A stretch of DNA of 64,000 bases, from assembly GCA_050247235.1 (NCBI GenBank), contig JBFWUN010000004.1, positions 1-64,000 of the forward strand, written 5' to 3'. Below, one piece after another: positions 9,130-17,809 of the stretch. The notes beneath the pieces are model-generated. The model had not been told where the DNA came from, did not search any database, and saw only the letters and a program-made list of their open reading frames with translations. Source of the stretch: CAIKBL01 sp050247235 (GTDB taxonomy: Bacteria; Pseudomonadota; Gammaproteobacteria; Ga0077536). The translations under genes were made by a program, and so were the position numbers. The stretch's first letter is position 1. Each line of letters starts with the position of its first letter.

Positions 9130-10290
9130 TCAATAGGAGCGTGGCATGCCCAACTCGTGCTCCGCGACGTAGGACAGCACGAGGTTGGTGGAGATCGGCG
9201 CGATGCGGTACAGGCGTGCCTCGCGGAACTTGCGCTCGATGTCGTATTCCTCCGCCATCGAGAATCCGCCGTAGGTCTGCATGCACATGTCGGCGGCGTT
9301 CCATGCGGCTTCGGACGCCAGCATCTTCGCGATGTTGGCCTCGGTGCCGCAGGGCTGCCCGGCCTCGTACAGCGACGCGGCGTGTTCGACCATCAGGTTC
9401 GCGGCGGCCACCTCCGCGTAGGAGCGCGCGATCGGGAACTGGATGCCCTGGTTCTGTCCGATCGGCCGCCCGAAGACCTTCCGTTCGCAGGCGTAGTCGC
9501 GCGCCTTCCCGATGAAGTAGCGGCCGTCGCCGATGGATTCGCTCGCGATCAGGATGCGTTCGGCGTTCATGCCCGAGAGGATGTACTTCAGGCCCTGGCC
9601 TTCGTGGCCGACCAGGCTGTCCGCCGGGATGACCATGTTGTCGAAGAACACCTCCGTGGTGGAATGATTGACCATCGTGCGGATCGGCTTGATGGTCATT
9701 CCGCGACCGACAGTCTCGCGCATGTCGACCAGGAATACCGAAAGCCCCTCGGAGCGCTTCTTGACCTGATCCTTCGGCGTGGTGCGCGCGAGCAATACCA
9801 TCAGGTCCGAATGTTCCGCGCGTGACGTCCAGACTTTCTGGCCGTTCACCACGTAGGTATCGCCCTTGCGCTGCGCGAACGTCGAGATGCTCGTGGTATC
9901 CGTGCCGGCCGTCGGCTCGGTCACGCCGAACGCCTGCAGTCGCAGTTCGCCGCGGGCGATTCCGGGCAGGTACTTTGACTTCTGTTCGGCGCTGCCGTGC
10001 CGGAGCACCGTGCCCATCGTGTACATCTGGGCATGGCAGGCGCCCGCATTGCCGCCGAACTCGTGGATCGCCTTCAGGATCTCGCCGCCCACCGAGATCG
10101 GCAGGCCGCTGCCGCCGTATTCCTCGGGCACCAGCGCGGCAAGCAGGCCGAGCTCGGTGAGCGCACGCACGAACTCGGTGGGGTAGGCCCGTTCGCGATC
10201 CTTGGCGCGCCAGTATTCTCCGGGAAAATCGTCGCAGACCCGTTTCACAGTGTCGCGGAGCTGGGCAATCGTGTCGGCATGATCGGTCAT
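9130..10290 (-). CDS. Acyl-CoA dehydrogenase
   Basis: 386 residues from the ATG at 10290, where the typical N-terminus begins. QAFGVTEPTAGTDTTSISTFA is the FAD/substrate signature and DGRYFIGKARDYACERKVFGRPIGQNQGIQFPIA the C-terminal signature; MQTYGGFSMAEEYDIERKFREARL is the end helix with the RxFREAR pattern. The enzyme introduces a 2,3-double bond into an acyl-CoA using FAD and passes electrons to ETF. It leads the minus-strand group and diverges from a thiolase across 282 bp. Confidence 0.9.
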   Translation of the reverse strand: MTDHADTIAQLRDTVKRVCDDFPGEYWRAKDRERAYPTEFVRALTELGLLAALVPEEYGGSGLPISVGGEILKAIHEFGGNAGACHAQMYTMGTVLRHGSAEQKSKYLPGIARGELRLQAFGVTEPTAGTDTTSISTFAQRKGDTYVVNGQKVWTSRAEHSDLMVLLARTTPKDQVKKRSEGLSVFLVDMRETVGRGMTIKPIRTMVNHSTTEVFFDNMVIPADSLVGHEGQGLKYILSGMNAERILIASESIGDGRYFIGKARDYACERKVFGRPIGQNQGIQFPIARSYAEVAAANLMVEHAASLYEAGQPCGTEANIAKMLASEAAWNAADMCMQTYGGFSMAEEYDIERKFREARLYRIAPISTNLVLSYVAEHELGMPRSY

Positions 10291-10572
10291 GGTATTTCCG
10301 TCGAAGTGAGGCCTGTCCGGCGTTGTCGCTTGCGTGGTCCGGTGCGCCCGTTGCGGGGAACGTGACGGGCACATCGTCGGACCCGGATGCTAGCAAATCC
10401 CCCCGGGGGCGCCTATCGGCGGGGGCCGGGTGCGCGGAGGTGTGGCACGTCGCGATACGCGCAACCCGGCGGACATCCGGGGGGGCGTGGTGCCGCGGAT
10501 GAGGCGGGGCGCGATCGCGATCGGCATGTCACAATGCACCAATCCCCATCCGTCACTTCCGAGGAACGCGCC

Positions 10573-11760
10573 ATGCAACCAGTCGTCATCGTCGACAGCC
10601 TCCGTACCGGCCTTGCCAAGGCCCACCGCGGCACCTTCAACCTGACCCGCTCGGATGATCTCGTCGCCCATTGCATCGACGCACTGCTTGCGCGCTACCC
10701 GCAGCTTGATGCGGCCGAGGTGGACGACGTGGTGGTCGGAGCGGGACGCCAGATCGGCGAGCAGTCCGGAAATCTCGCGCGCCACGCGGTGGTGCTGTCG
10801 AAGCTGCCCATCACGGTGCCGGCAACGACGATCAGCCGTGCCTGCTCCTCCGGCCTGAACGCGATCGCCGTGGCGGCCACGCAGATTGCGAGCGGCTGCG
10901 CGGAGGTGGCGATCGCCGGCGGCGTGGAATCGATCACCGGTCTCGACCGCGGCACGCCGGCGAAGTTCGATGAGAACCCCCGGCTGCTTGCCGGGAAGCC
11001 GGACGTTTTCATGGCGATGGGCAATACCGCCGAGGTCGTCGCCCGGCGCTACAAGGTCAGCCGCGAGGCGCAGGACGCCTACGCGCTGCAGAGCCAGCAG
11101 CGTTACGCGGCGGCCGTGGCCGCCGGGTACGTGCAGGAAGAGATCGCGCCGATGCAGGTCAAGTGGCGCAAAGTCGTGAACAAGGAGACGAAGGAGACCG
11201 CGGTCGTCGATGGGATCGTGGATCGTGACGAGTGCAATCGCGCGGATACCACGCGCGAAGGACTCGCGTCGCTGCCGCCGGCCTTCGAGCCGGGCGGCTC
11301 GGTGACGGCGGGCAACGCCTCGCAGCTCTCCGACGGGGCGTCGATGACCCTGCTGATGTCCGAGCGGCGCGCCCAGCAGCTCGGCCTGCAGCCGCTGGCC
11401 TATTTCCGGGGCTTCGCCGTTGCCGGTTGCGAGCCGGACGAGATGGGCATCGGCCCGGTGTTCGCGATTCCGAAGCTCCTGCGCTACAAGGGACTCCGGA
11501 TGTCCGACATCGACTTGGTCGAACTCAACGAGGCCTTCGCGTCACAGTGCCTGTACTGTCGTGACCGGTTGGAGATCGACAATGCCATCTACAACGTGCA
11601 CGGCGGTTCGATTGCCATCGGCCATCCATTCGGGATGACGGGGTCACGCCTGACGGGCCTGCTGGTGCGCGAACTCAAGCGCCGCGGGAAGAAGCTTGGG
11701 CTGGTGTCGATGTGCATCGGCAAAGGCATGGGTGCGGCCGGCCTGTTCGAGGCCTGCTGA
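10573..11760 (+). CDS. Thiolase (acetyl-CoA C-acyltransferase)
   Basis: 395 residues. Cys91 in SRACSSG is the acylated nucleophile; His351 in NVHGGSIAIGHPFG and Cys381 in CIGKGMGAAG complete the active site. These fit the degradative/biosynthetic thiolase superfamily, which cleaves 3-ketoacyl-CoA with CoA. An upstream in-frame extension from 10387 lacks family residues; ATG 10573 follows GAGGAAC. With the divergent acyl-CoA dehydrogenase and nearby MaoC and SDR proteins, the block has all four beta-oxidation reaction types. Confidence 0.92.
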   Translation: MQPVVIVDSLRTGLAKAHRGTFNLTRSDDLVAHCIDALLARYPQLDAAEVDDVVVGAGRQIGEQSGNLARHAVVLSKLPITVPATTISRACSSGLNAIAVAATQIASGCAEVAIAGGVESITGLDRGTPAKFDENPRLLAGKPDVFMAMGNTAEVVARRYKVSREAQDAYALQSQQRYAAAVAAGYVQEEIAPMQVKWRKVVNKETKETAVVDGIVDRDECNRADTTREGLASLPPAFEPGGSVTAGNASQLSDGASMTLLMSERRAQQLGLQPLAYFRGFAVAGCEPDEMGIGPVFAIPKLLRYKGLRMSDIDLVELNEAFASQCLYCRDRLEIDNAIYNVHGGSIAIGHPFGMTGSRLTGLLVRELKRRGKKLGLVSMCIGKGMGAAGLFEAC

Positions 11761-11802
11761 ACGATCGGCGATGGAGACGGGTGTGCGAGGAGCGTAACGA
11801 CG

Positions 11803-13047
11803 GTGCTGCGGGTGTTGGGCTGGCTGCTGCTGTGCGCAGTGCTCGGCGTGATGAGCCTGCCGTTCATCGCGCTCGAATCCGCGCCACTCGTCAGCGACGA
11901 TCCGGCGCTGGACCCGCCGCAGGTGGCGCGCGCCCGGGCACTGCTGGCAGAGCACAACCCCGCGCGATTGCGTGACGGCGACGTCAAGGCCTTGCACCTG
12001 TCGGATGCCGAGGCGAACCTCGTGCTCGATTACCTGGTGGACCAGTTCGGCGACGGCGCGTCCCGCGTGTCTCTCGCCGAGGGGCGACTGACTGCACAGG
12101 TATCGCACGCGCTGCCTGCCTCGCCGCTGGGCCGCTTCCTGAACCTCGAACTCGTGCTGTCGGAAACCGACGCGCTGCCACGGATCGCACGGCTGCGCGT
12201 GGGTCGTCTGCGCATCCCAGGGATGTTCGCCAACCCGGTTTTCGACGGGCTGGTCGGTGTCGCCCGGGTGGCGGCGGGCCTGCCGGTGGACGAAACGCTG
12301 CTGAAGCGCGTCACGTTCTCGCCGGCGGAGGTCGCTCTGCAGTACCAGTGGGATGCTCAGCTCGCGAGCGCCGTGCGCCAGCAGCTGGTCCCGCCGGAAG
12401 ACGAAGCGCGGCTCCACGCGTTCCACCTCCAGCTGGTGGGGAGCGTGCGGGAGCGCGGCCGCGCGATGACGCTGTCCGAGCTTGCCGCGCCGCTGTTCGC
12501 GCTGGGGGTGACCCGCGCCTCGTCCGGCGATCCCGTCGCCGACAATCGCGCCGCGCTGCTCGTGCTGTCCAGCTACGTGAGCGGCCAGCGGCTGACGGCA
12601 CTCGTGCCGGCCGCGGAGAACTGGCCGCAGGCCTCGCGTTACACCGTGCGGGTGCACGGACGACACGATCTCGCGAAGCATTTCCTGAACTCGGCGGCGC
12701 TGACGGCCGCGGGAGGCCGGGCGATTTCCACGGCGCTCGGGTTGTCGAAGGAGATCGCGGATTCGCGTGGCGGCAGCGGCTTCAGTTTCGTGGACCTGCT
12801 CGCGGACGAGGCGGGCACGCGCTTCGGGCAGCGCGCGACCGAGTCACGGGTGGTCGCGCGAGAAATCCAGCAGCGCGCCGCGAACGCCCGCCGCGACCTC
12901 GACTGGATGCCAGTCCCCGACGGTCTGCGGGAACAGATGACCGAGGCGGAGTTCGAACGGCAGTTCGGCGGGATTGCCGGCGATGGCTACCGGCGCACGC
13001 TCGCCGACATCAAACGGCGAATCGACGCCGTGGCGATGTACCGCTGA
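11803..13047 (+). CDS. Conserved hypothetical protein, N-terminally membrane anchored
   Basis: 414 residues from GTG 11803, preceded by GCGAGGAGCG. A single hydrophobic segment at about residues 2-24 (LGWLLLCAVLGVMSLPFIA) looks like an anchor or signal peptide; the rest is soluble with a helical, Arg-rich C-terminus. I recognise no catalytic motif. It starts 42 bp after the thiolase and converges on the DUF3465 gene with 4 bp between stops. The stretch LHLSDAEANLVLDYLVDQF resembles lipid-binding or envelope proteins only vaguely, so no function is assigned. Confidence 0.65.
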   Translation: MLRVLGWLLLCAVLGVMSLPFIALESAPLVSDDPALDPPQVARARALLAEHNPARLRDGDVKALHLSDAEANLVLDYLVDQFGDGASRVSLAEGRLTAQVSHALPASPLGRFLNLELVLSETDALPRIARLRVGRLRIPGMFANPVFDGLVGVARVAAGLPVDETLLKRVTFSPAEVALQYQWDAQLASAVRQQLVPPEDEARLHAFHLQLVGSVRERGRAMTLSELAAPLFALGVTRASSGDPVADNRAALLVLSSYVSGQRLTALVPAAENWPQASRYTVRVHGRHDLAKHFLNSAALTAAGGRAISTALGLSKEIADSRGGSGFSFVDLLADEAGTRFGQRATESRVVAREIQQRAANARRDLDWMPVPDGLREQMTEAEFERQFGGIAGDGYRRTLADIKRRIDAVAMYR

Positions 13048-13051
13048 CCGG

Positions 13052-13758
13052 TCACTGGTAGATCCGGCCACGACGCCGAAGCCAGCCGGCCACGTGCCGC
13101 CCGGCCGGATCGTCATGCGTCCAGTGGATCACGCCGCCGCGTGCATTCCACTCGTATTCCCCGCAGAACGCGATGGTCTGTCCGGGCGCGAGACCGGCGA
13201 CCCTGGGCGCGAGATCGAGATTGTGCGCCACGAGCAGGGTCTGGCCGCTGGCGAGACGGAGGATGAAGCGCTGGTGGGGACTGCCGTCGCGATCATCCGG
13301 GAGCACCTTGACGACAATGCCTTCGCCCTNNNNNNNNNNNNNNNNNNNNNNNNNNNNNNNNNNNNNNNNNNNNNNNNNNNNNNNNNNNNNNNNNNNNNNN
13401 NNNNNNNNNNNNNNNNNNNNNNNNNNNNNCTGGGCGCGAGATCGAGATTGTGCGCCACGAGCAGGGTCTGGCCGCTGGCGAGACGGAGGATGAAGCGCTG
13501 GTGGGGACTGCCGTCGCGATCATCCGGGAGCACCTTGACGACAATGCCTTCGCCCTCGACCTGCAGTCCGCGCGCGCGCGCACTGAACGCGTCCGCAAGC
13601 ACCTGGTCGCGGTCGCTTGCGGCGTGCGGGGATTCCTGCGCGGGGGAAGGCGGCGGCGAGGGCGACGGGTCGAGCGCGAGCCAGGCCGCGATGGCCGCGA
13701 TGCCCGCGAGCACGATCCGCAGCGTGATCCGGGGGCGACGCGGCGGAGTGGGCTTCAC
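13052..13758 (-). CDS. DUF3465 protein, split artificially by assembly gap 2
   Basis: Removing the 100 N and one copy of the flanking 127-bp duplication gives one continuous frame of about 160 residues with matching phase. It starts at GTG 13758 with a signal or anchor segment (RIVLAGIAAIAAWLAL), continues through GIVVKVLPDDRDGSPHQRF and ends with AFCGEYEWNARGGVIHWTHDDP..GRHVAGWL. The last block is diagnostic of DUF3465, small exported proteins of unknown role, some with a nucleic-acid-binding-like OB-type fold. As deposited the gene appears broken; the evidence says it is intact. Confidence 0.85.
13203..13329. repeat. 127-bp direct repeat, left copy (contig-end overlap)
   Basis: Identical base for base to 13430-13556 and ending exactly at the N run. 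The exact 127-bp length and the position at both gap edges indicate an unresolved contig overlap rather than a biological duplication. Confidence 0.93.
13330..13429. other. Assembly gap 2 (100 N), probably spurious
   Basis: Exactly 100 N between two identical 127-bp copies. The contigs evidently overlap by 127 bp, a common maximum assembly k-mer, so no sequence is likely to be missing. Confidence 0.95.
13430..13556. repeat. 127-bp direct repeat, right copy (contig-end overlap)
   Basis: Starts at the first base after the N run and repeats 13203-13329 without mismatch. Collapsing the two copies restores the DUF3465 frame (227 bp removed, phase consistent). Confidence 0.93.
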
Positions 13759-13813
13759 CGGGAAGGGCGGGCGGAACGCACCGGCGGCGTGCGGCCGCCG
13801 GTGCGCGGATCGG

Positions 13814-14674
13814 TCACTTGAGGGCGACGATCTTGTCGAGCACCGGGTAGAGGTAGCGGTTGAACACGTCCGGGTTTTCGCTCATCGGGAAGTGGCCGAT
13901 TTCTTCCATGATGATGCACTCGGAGTTCTTGTGCTTCCGGGCGGTCTCCTCGGTCATCTCCGGGGTGCAGGCGAAGTCGTACACGCCGGTCATGTAGTAC
14001 ACCGGCACCTTGCCCGACAGCTGCTCCGTCTTGCCGCGGAAATCGTGGTCGTAGCTGTAGAAGTAGAGGTCGCCCTTGAAGATCCCCGGACCGCCCTGCG
14101 AGTAGTACCACCAGGTTTCCCACCGGTACTTGTCCGGGCTCTGCGGCGCCATCAGTCCGAACACCGACGTCGCGCAGACCTCGCCGCCATGGATGTGCGC
14201 ATGGCGCAGCCAGTCAAGATGCCAGCCCGGGGACCACTCGCAGGCTTCGATCGCGATCAGCGCCTTCAGGTCGTTCTCGTGGTCGCGCGCGAGGTGCATG
14301 CAGATGTTGCCGCCCATCGAGCTGCCCATGATGACGGGCTTGACCAGGCCGAGCGCCTTGCAGAACGCCATCACGATCCCGGCGTAGAACTTGGCGGTGA
14401 GCTTGTATTCCTCGTTTTCCTTGTACCACTCGTAGGGCGGTATGGACTTGCCGTGGCGCGGCAGGTCGATCGCGATGGTACGGAAGTGCTTGCCGATGCG
14501 TTCGTCGCAGAGCTGGTGCCGCCATTCGCGGCCGTCGGTGCCGGCGGTGTGCAGGCAGACCATCGGAATGCCGTTCGGGTTGCCTGCCTCTTCGAAGTAC
14601 ATGCGGTACTCGGTGCCTTCGTACGGCACCCAGATGTATTTACCGATGATGGGTTCGATTCTTGCCACTGTCAT
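13814..14674 (-). CDS. Alpha/beta hydrolase (module A)
   Basis: 286 residues. HTAGT at 42-46 forms the oxyanion region, G-S-S-M-G at 117-121 places the nucleophile at Ser119, and a late Asp in YDFACTPE and His in EIGHFPMSEN complete the triad. This is the esterase, lactonase or C-C-hydrolase superfamily. It lies 21 bp downstream of an SCP2-like gene and is a paralogue of the hydrolase at 15845-16654, which has the same partner in mirror orientation. A ring-cleavage or enol-lactone substrate is possible but not shown. Confidence 0.85.
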   Translation of the reverse strand: MTVARIEPIIGKYIWVPYEGTEYRMYFEEAGNPNGIPMVCLHTAGTDGREWRHQLCDERIGKHFRTIAIDLPRHGKSIPPYEWYKENEEYKLTAKFYAGIVMAFCKALGLVKPVIMGSSMGGNICMHLARDHENDLKALIAIEACEWSPGWHLDWLRHAHIHGGEVCATSVFGLMAPQSPDKYRWETWWYYSQGGPGIFKGDLYFYSYDHDFRGKTEQLSGKVPVYYMTGVYDFACTPEMTEETARKHKNSECIIMEEIGHFPMSENPDVFNRYLYPVLDKIVALK

Positions 14675-14695
14675 TCTCCCTTGTATACGCGCCGC

Positions 14696-15073
14696 TCAGA
14701 CTTCACGCATGCGGTCGAAAGCCCAGAACATCGCGCGCATGTTCTGCCACAGCACCTTCTGGTCACCCTCGATCTGGAGCCGGCCGTGGAGCGGGTGCGC
14801 CATCGCCCAGATGTCGTTGTACATCGGCGGCGGCACTTTCTGGCAGAACTTCTCCCAGCTGGCGGCCGGGGCCTTGAGTGCGAGGTAGTAGCAGGTCTCG
14901 GGACCGAGCTGGTCGGTGAACGCGGCGACCTTGCCGTGGCGGAACGACACGACGTACTGCTGGTCGCCGAAACCGAGCAGGATGTCGGTGGTGAGATGCT
15001 TGCCGATGTGGCTCATCGGCCCGCTGGCATTCACCGCGTCCTGCCAGCGTTTCATCCAGGACTGGTCGAACAT
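14696..15073 (-). CDS. SCP2-like small protein (module A)
   Basis: 125 residues from the ATG at 15073, preceded by GGGAGAG. The pattern TTDILLGFGDQQYVVSFRHGKVAAF, then AASWEKFCQ and finally GRLQIEGDQKVLWQNMRAMFWAFDRM, resembles the single-domain SCP2 fold, in which a small alpha/beta domain holds a hydrophobic ligand. The longer frame upstream to 15874 crosses the opposite-strand gene and was discarded. It heads a two-gene unit with the hydrolase and has a divergent counterpart at 15404. A lipid or terpenoid carrier role is inference. Confidence 0.6.
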   Translation of the reverse strand: MFDQSWMKRWQDAVNASGPMSHIGKHLTTDILLGFGDQQYVVSFRHGKVAAFTDQLGPETCYYLALKAPAASWEKFCQKVPPPMYNDIWAMAHPLHGRLQIEGDQKVLWQNMRAMFWAFDRMREV

Positions 15074-15403
15074 GGGGCTCTCCCTTCGAAAATCTCGGAA
15101 TTTTCTGATCTTTGAGGATGCGCATTGGACTCCAAAGCGCGCGCGCCGGTCAACCCGGCCTGGCACCGTACGGCGGCGTAGGGCCAGGGCCGCGCGGGCG
15201 GATCGAAATACCTGCTCGCTGTCGGAAATCCGACTTGCATCCCGTTCGAACGAGAGGCAAGAATAGCGCCCCGCGCCGGCGGCGCGGGGCGGCGGAAGCG
15301 CCGCGGCCCAGGCCTGCCGGCCGGCGCTCGCTTCCTCCCTGCCAACCCCTGCACCCCTGCCATCCGCGCACGGAGGCGACGCGGTGCGCCAACGAGGCAT
15401 TCC
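15074..15403. promoter_or_regulatory. Divergent promoter region between the two hydrolase modules
   Basis: 330 bp without a gene. It must hold promoters for both directions. It contains a 10-bp palindrome CGTTCGAACG (15243-15252) and a perfect 10-bp inverted repeat with a 3-base loop, GCCCCGCGCC/GGCGCGGGGC (15268-15290), either of which could be an operator. No clear -35/-10 pair was identified and no regulator gene is adjacent. Confidence 0.45.
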
Positions 15404-15832
15404 ATGAGTTTCATCGCAAATCCGACCCTGCAGACGCGCTTCGTCAAGGCATTGAACGCCAACGCGGCGTTCACCGAGCAGACGCGGTGGTTCGACGGCT
15501 CCGTGCTGCTGGAAGTCGACGCCGATCGCCTGTGGCTCAAGATCTACTGCGGCCGCGTGATCGACTGCCAGACCGCCGTGCCGCCGTTCGGCTACACGTT
15601 CAAGTTCTCCGGACCTGAAAAGGCGTGGAAGAGCCTGCTGAGCGGCAAACGGCTGTGGGCCGACCTCACGTTTCCGGGCAAGCGCAACTTCGACGACGAT
15701 CCGCGGCTGAAGCGCGTCGGTGAAATGTCGGTCGACATCGCGACGGAGGGCAACCTGCTCGAAGCGGGCCGCATGACCGAGGCGATGTTCGAACTCGCCT
15801 ATACCCTCAAGGCCGTCGCCGGCAAACGCTAA
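15404..15832 (+). CDS. SCP2-like small protein (module B)
   Basis: 142 residues. DGSVLLEVDADRLWLKIYCGRVIDC, the central FSGPEKAWKSLLSGKRLW and a final MSVDIATEGNLLEAGRMTEAMFEL give the same order of elements as the 125-residue protein at 14696-15073. I read both as SCP2-like carriers of hydrophobic ligands, with low sequence identity between them. The gene starts a plus-strand unit, 12 bp before a hydrolase. Function is inferred from fold resemblance only. Confidence 0.6.
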   Translation: MSFIANPTLQTRFVKALNANAAFTEQTRWFDGSVLLEVDADRLWLKIYCGRVIDCQTAVPPFGYTFKFSGPEKAWKSLLSGKRLWADLTFPGKRNFDDDPRLKRVGEMSVDIATEGNLLEAGRMTEAMFELAYTLKAVAGKR

Positions 15833-15844
15833 CGGAATCCCATC

Positions 15845-16654
15845 ATGGCAACTCCTGAAGACATTCGTGGTCACTACGTCAAGGTCAACGGCACGCGGAC
15901 CTTCTACGACGAACTAGGCGACGGACAGCCCATCGTCTGCGTGCACACCGCCGGGGCGAGTTCGCTCGAATACCAGTACATCCTGCCGCTGTTCGCCGAG
16001 GCGGGCTTCCACGCGTACGCGCTGGACCTGCCGGGCCACTCGCGGTCCTACCCGGTGAAGTGGCAGCAGCACCGCACTATCCACCAGCACGCCGAGTTCG
16101 TACATGCGTTCATCCGTACGCTCAAGCTGAAAAGGCCGATCGTGATCGGATGCTCAATCGGCGGTGACATCACGCTCGACTACGCAGCGCATCACTGGCG
16201 TGACATGGCAGCAGGCATCCCGATGGAAGGACTTGCGCGCAGCCCGACGTTCCCGCTGCCGTCGCGGATGATCCACCCCGCATGGCAGCCCGGCTGGCAG
16301 GACATGATGGAGCGCGCCGCGATCGAATCGATGAACCGCCGCGCCACCGCGGAGCAGGTACAGGAACTCCGCTGGCAGCACCGTAACGCGCAGGTCAGCG
16401 CGGTGGGCGATCTCGAAGCGTGGGCCACGCACGACGTGACGGCCAAACTCGGCGGTGTCCGCTGCCCCATGCTGATCATCCGCGGCGAAGATGACTTCTG
16501 GCTGCCGCGTGAACTCGTCGAGGAAACGGGGCGCCTGATCAAGAGCAGCGAAGTGCTGCACCTGAAGAACATTGGTCATTACCCGATGTTCGAGGATCCC
16601 AAGCTCATCTGCGGGATCGTCACCCGCTTCTGCCGCAAGCACGGCATTCTTTAA
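15845..16654 (+). CDS. Alpha/beta hydrolase (module B)
   Basis: 269 residues. HTAGAS at 34-39 is the oxyanion segment and G-C-S-I-G at 102-106 places the nucleophile at Ser104. RGEDDFWLPRE supplies the Asp region and NIGHYPMFEDP the His. The end motif closely matches GHFPMSENP of the hydrolase at 13814, supporting common origin. It sits between an SCP2-like gene (12 bp) and an LLM oxidoreductase (21 bp) on the same strand. Hydrolysis of a lactone or ester made by the LLM enzyme would be a logical but unproven link. Confidence 0.85.
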   Translation: MATPEDIRGHYVKVNGTRTFYDELGDGQPIVCVHTAGASSLEYQYILPLFAEAGFHAYALDLPGHSRSYPVKWQQHRTIHQHAEFVHAFIRTLKLKRPIVIGCSIGGDITLDYAAHHWRDMAAGIPMEGLARSPTFPLPSRMIHPAWQPGWQDMMERAAIESMNRRATAEQVQELRWQHRNAQVSAVGDLEAWATHDVTAKLGGVRCPMLIIRGEDDFWLPRELVEETGRLIKSSEVLHLKNIGHYPMFEDPKLICGIVTRFCRKHGIL

Positions 16655-16675
16655 ACACTCAGCAGGAGTACGACG

Positions 16676-17743
16676 ATGGACTACGGTTTCGTCTTCCCGG
16701 CGGCCATTCACATTCACAAGGATGTCAGCTACGCAGAGCAGCACGGGTTCACTCATGCGTGGCTGTACGACTCGCAGATGCTGTTCAGCGATCCGTACGC
16801 GAGCCTCTCGCTGTGCGCCGTGAACACCCGCACGATCAGGCTCGGCACGGGGGTCACCAACCCCGAGTCGCGCATCGCGCCGGTCACCGCGAACTCGATC
16901 GCGACGGTCAATGAACTCGCGCCGGGCCGCACGATCCTCGGCATCGGCACCGGGAACACCGCGCGGCGCACGCTCGGCATGCCGGCCTCCAGGCTCGAGG
17001 TCATGCGCGAGCACATCCGTATCTGCAGGGACCTGTTCGAGGGCCGGACCACCGACTACACGGAGGGCACCCGGCATCGGAAGATCCGGTTCCTGAATCC
17101 GGAAGGCGAGTGGTACAACATCAAGACGAAGATCCCGATCTACATCGCTGCGAGCGGACCCAAGAGCCTCGAGATGGCGGGAGAGATCGCGGATGGCGTA
17201 ATCCTCTTCGGCGCGGTCAGCCCGTCGCTCATCAACTTCGTGATGGAACATGTCTACGCCGGCGCGGAGCGCGCGGGCCGCAACCCGAAGGACGTGTACG
17301 CGCTCGTGATGACCGCGTTCCACCTGACCCAGCCGGGCGAGAAGCTCGAAACCTCCGAGGTCCGCCAGGCCGTCGGGCCGTTCGTGTCGTCGTCGACGAA
17401 TATCTTCGCGCTGTCCAACCCGGATCCGAACACGCTGCCCGCGGATCTGCGCCAGGACATCGTCGCGTTCCGTGACATCTACAAGGTCCCGGAGGGACCG
17501 ATCGAGACGCGTCACCTGAAGATGTATTCGGACTACCTGCTCGGGTTCAAGAAGGAGCATGAGCCGGTGGTGACCGAGAAGATCATCCGTGCCACCACCC
17601 TGACGGGCACCGCCGACGAGATCGTCGAATCGATTCAGAACATGAGAAAAGCGGGCATCCACCAGGTGGCGGTGCAGCCGATCATCGACAACCGGCGCAC
17701 GGTTGAGCTGTTCGCGAAGGAGATCATGGCACGGGTGCGCTGA
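16676..17743 (+). CDS. LLM-class oxidoreductase, methylene-H4MPT-reductase-like
   Basis: 355 residues with a bacterial-luciferase TIM barrel. LGTGVTNPESRIAPVTANSIATVNELAPGRTILGIGTGNTARRTLG is the signature of the LLM superfamily branch related to F420-dependent methylenetetrahydromethanopterin reductase; IYIAASGPKSLEMAGEIADG is the later phosphate-binding strand. Cofactor may be F420 or FMN and cannot be decided here. It ends module B and is followed by a bidirectional hairpin at 17772-17797. A Baeyer-Villiger-type or dehydrogenase role is possible. Confidence 0.82.
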   Translation: MDYGFVFPAAIHIHKDVSYAEQHGFTHAWLYDSQMLFSDPYASLSLCAVNTRTIRLGTGVTNPESRIAPVTANSIATVNELAPGRTILGIGTGNTARRTLGMPASRLEVMREHIRICRDLFEGRTTDYTEGTRHRKIRFLNPEGEWYNIKTKIPIYIAASGPKSLEMAGEIADGVILFGAVSPSLINFVMEHVYAGAERAGRNPKDVYALVMTAFHLTQPGEKLETSEVRQAVGPFVSSSTNIFALSNPDPNTLPADLRQDIVAFRDIYKVPEGPIETRHLKMYSDYLLGFKKEHEPVVTEKIIRATTLTGTADEIVESIQNMRKAGIHQVAVQPIIDNRRTVELFAKEIMARVR

Positions 17744-17771
17744 GCTTCGTCGCGGGAACTGCGGAACCAGT

Positions 17772-17797
17772 CACGGGCGGCCGCCACGCCGCCCGTG
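17772..17797. terminator. Bidirectional hairpin terminator
   Basis: Perfect 10-bp stem CACGGGCGGC/GCCGCCCGTG with a 6-base loop, between the convergent ends of the LLM gene (17743) and the isomerase-like gene (17810). No U-tract follows on either strand. Confidence 0.6.
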
Positions 17798-17809
17798 CGA
17801 CGCGCGGAC

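Noticed and set aside
10400..10409. CCCCCGGGGG palindrome between acyl-CoA dehydrogenase and thiolase
   Set aside because: Expected by chance in such GC-rich spacer; no arms beyond five bases and no supporting context.
13203..13556. 127-bp direct repeat as a biological duplication or attachment site
   Set aside because: Perfect identity, exact k-mer-like length and placement at both gap edges indicate contig overlap.
12974..15115. 713-codon plus-strand open frame spanning gap 2
   Set aside because: It runs antisense through DUF3465, hydrolase and SCP2-like genes, includes the N run, and shows no domain. It is a high-GC shadow.
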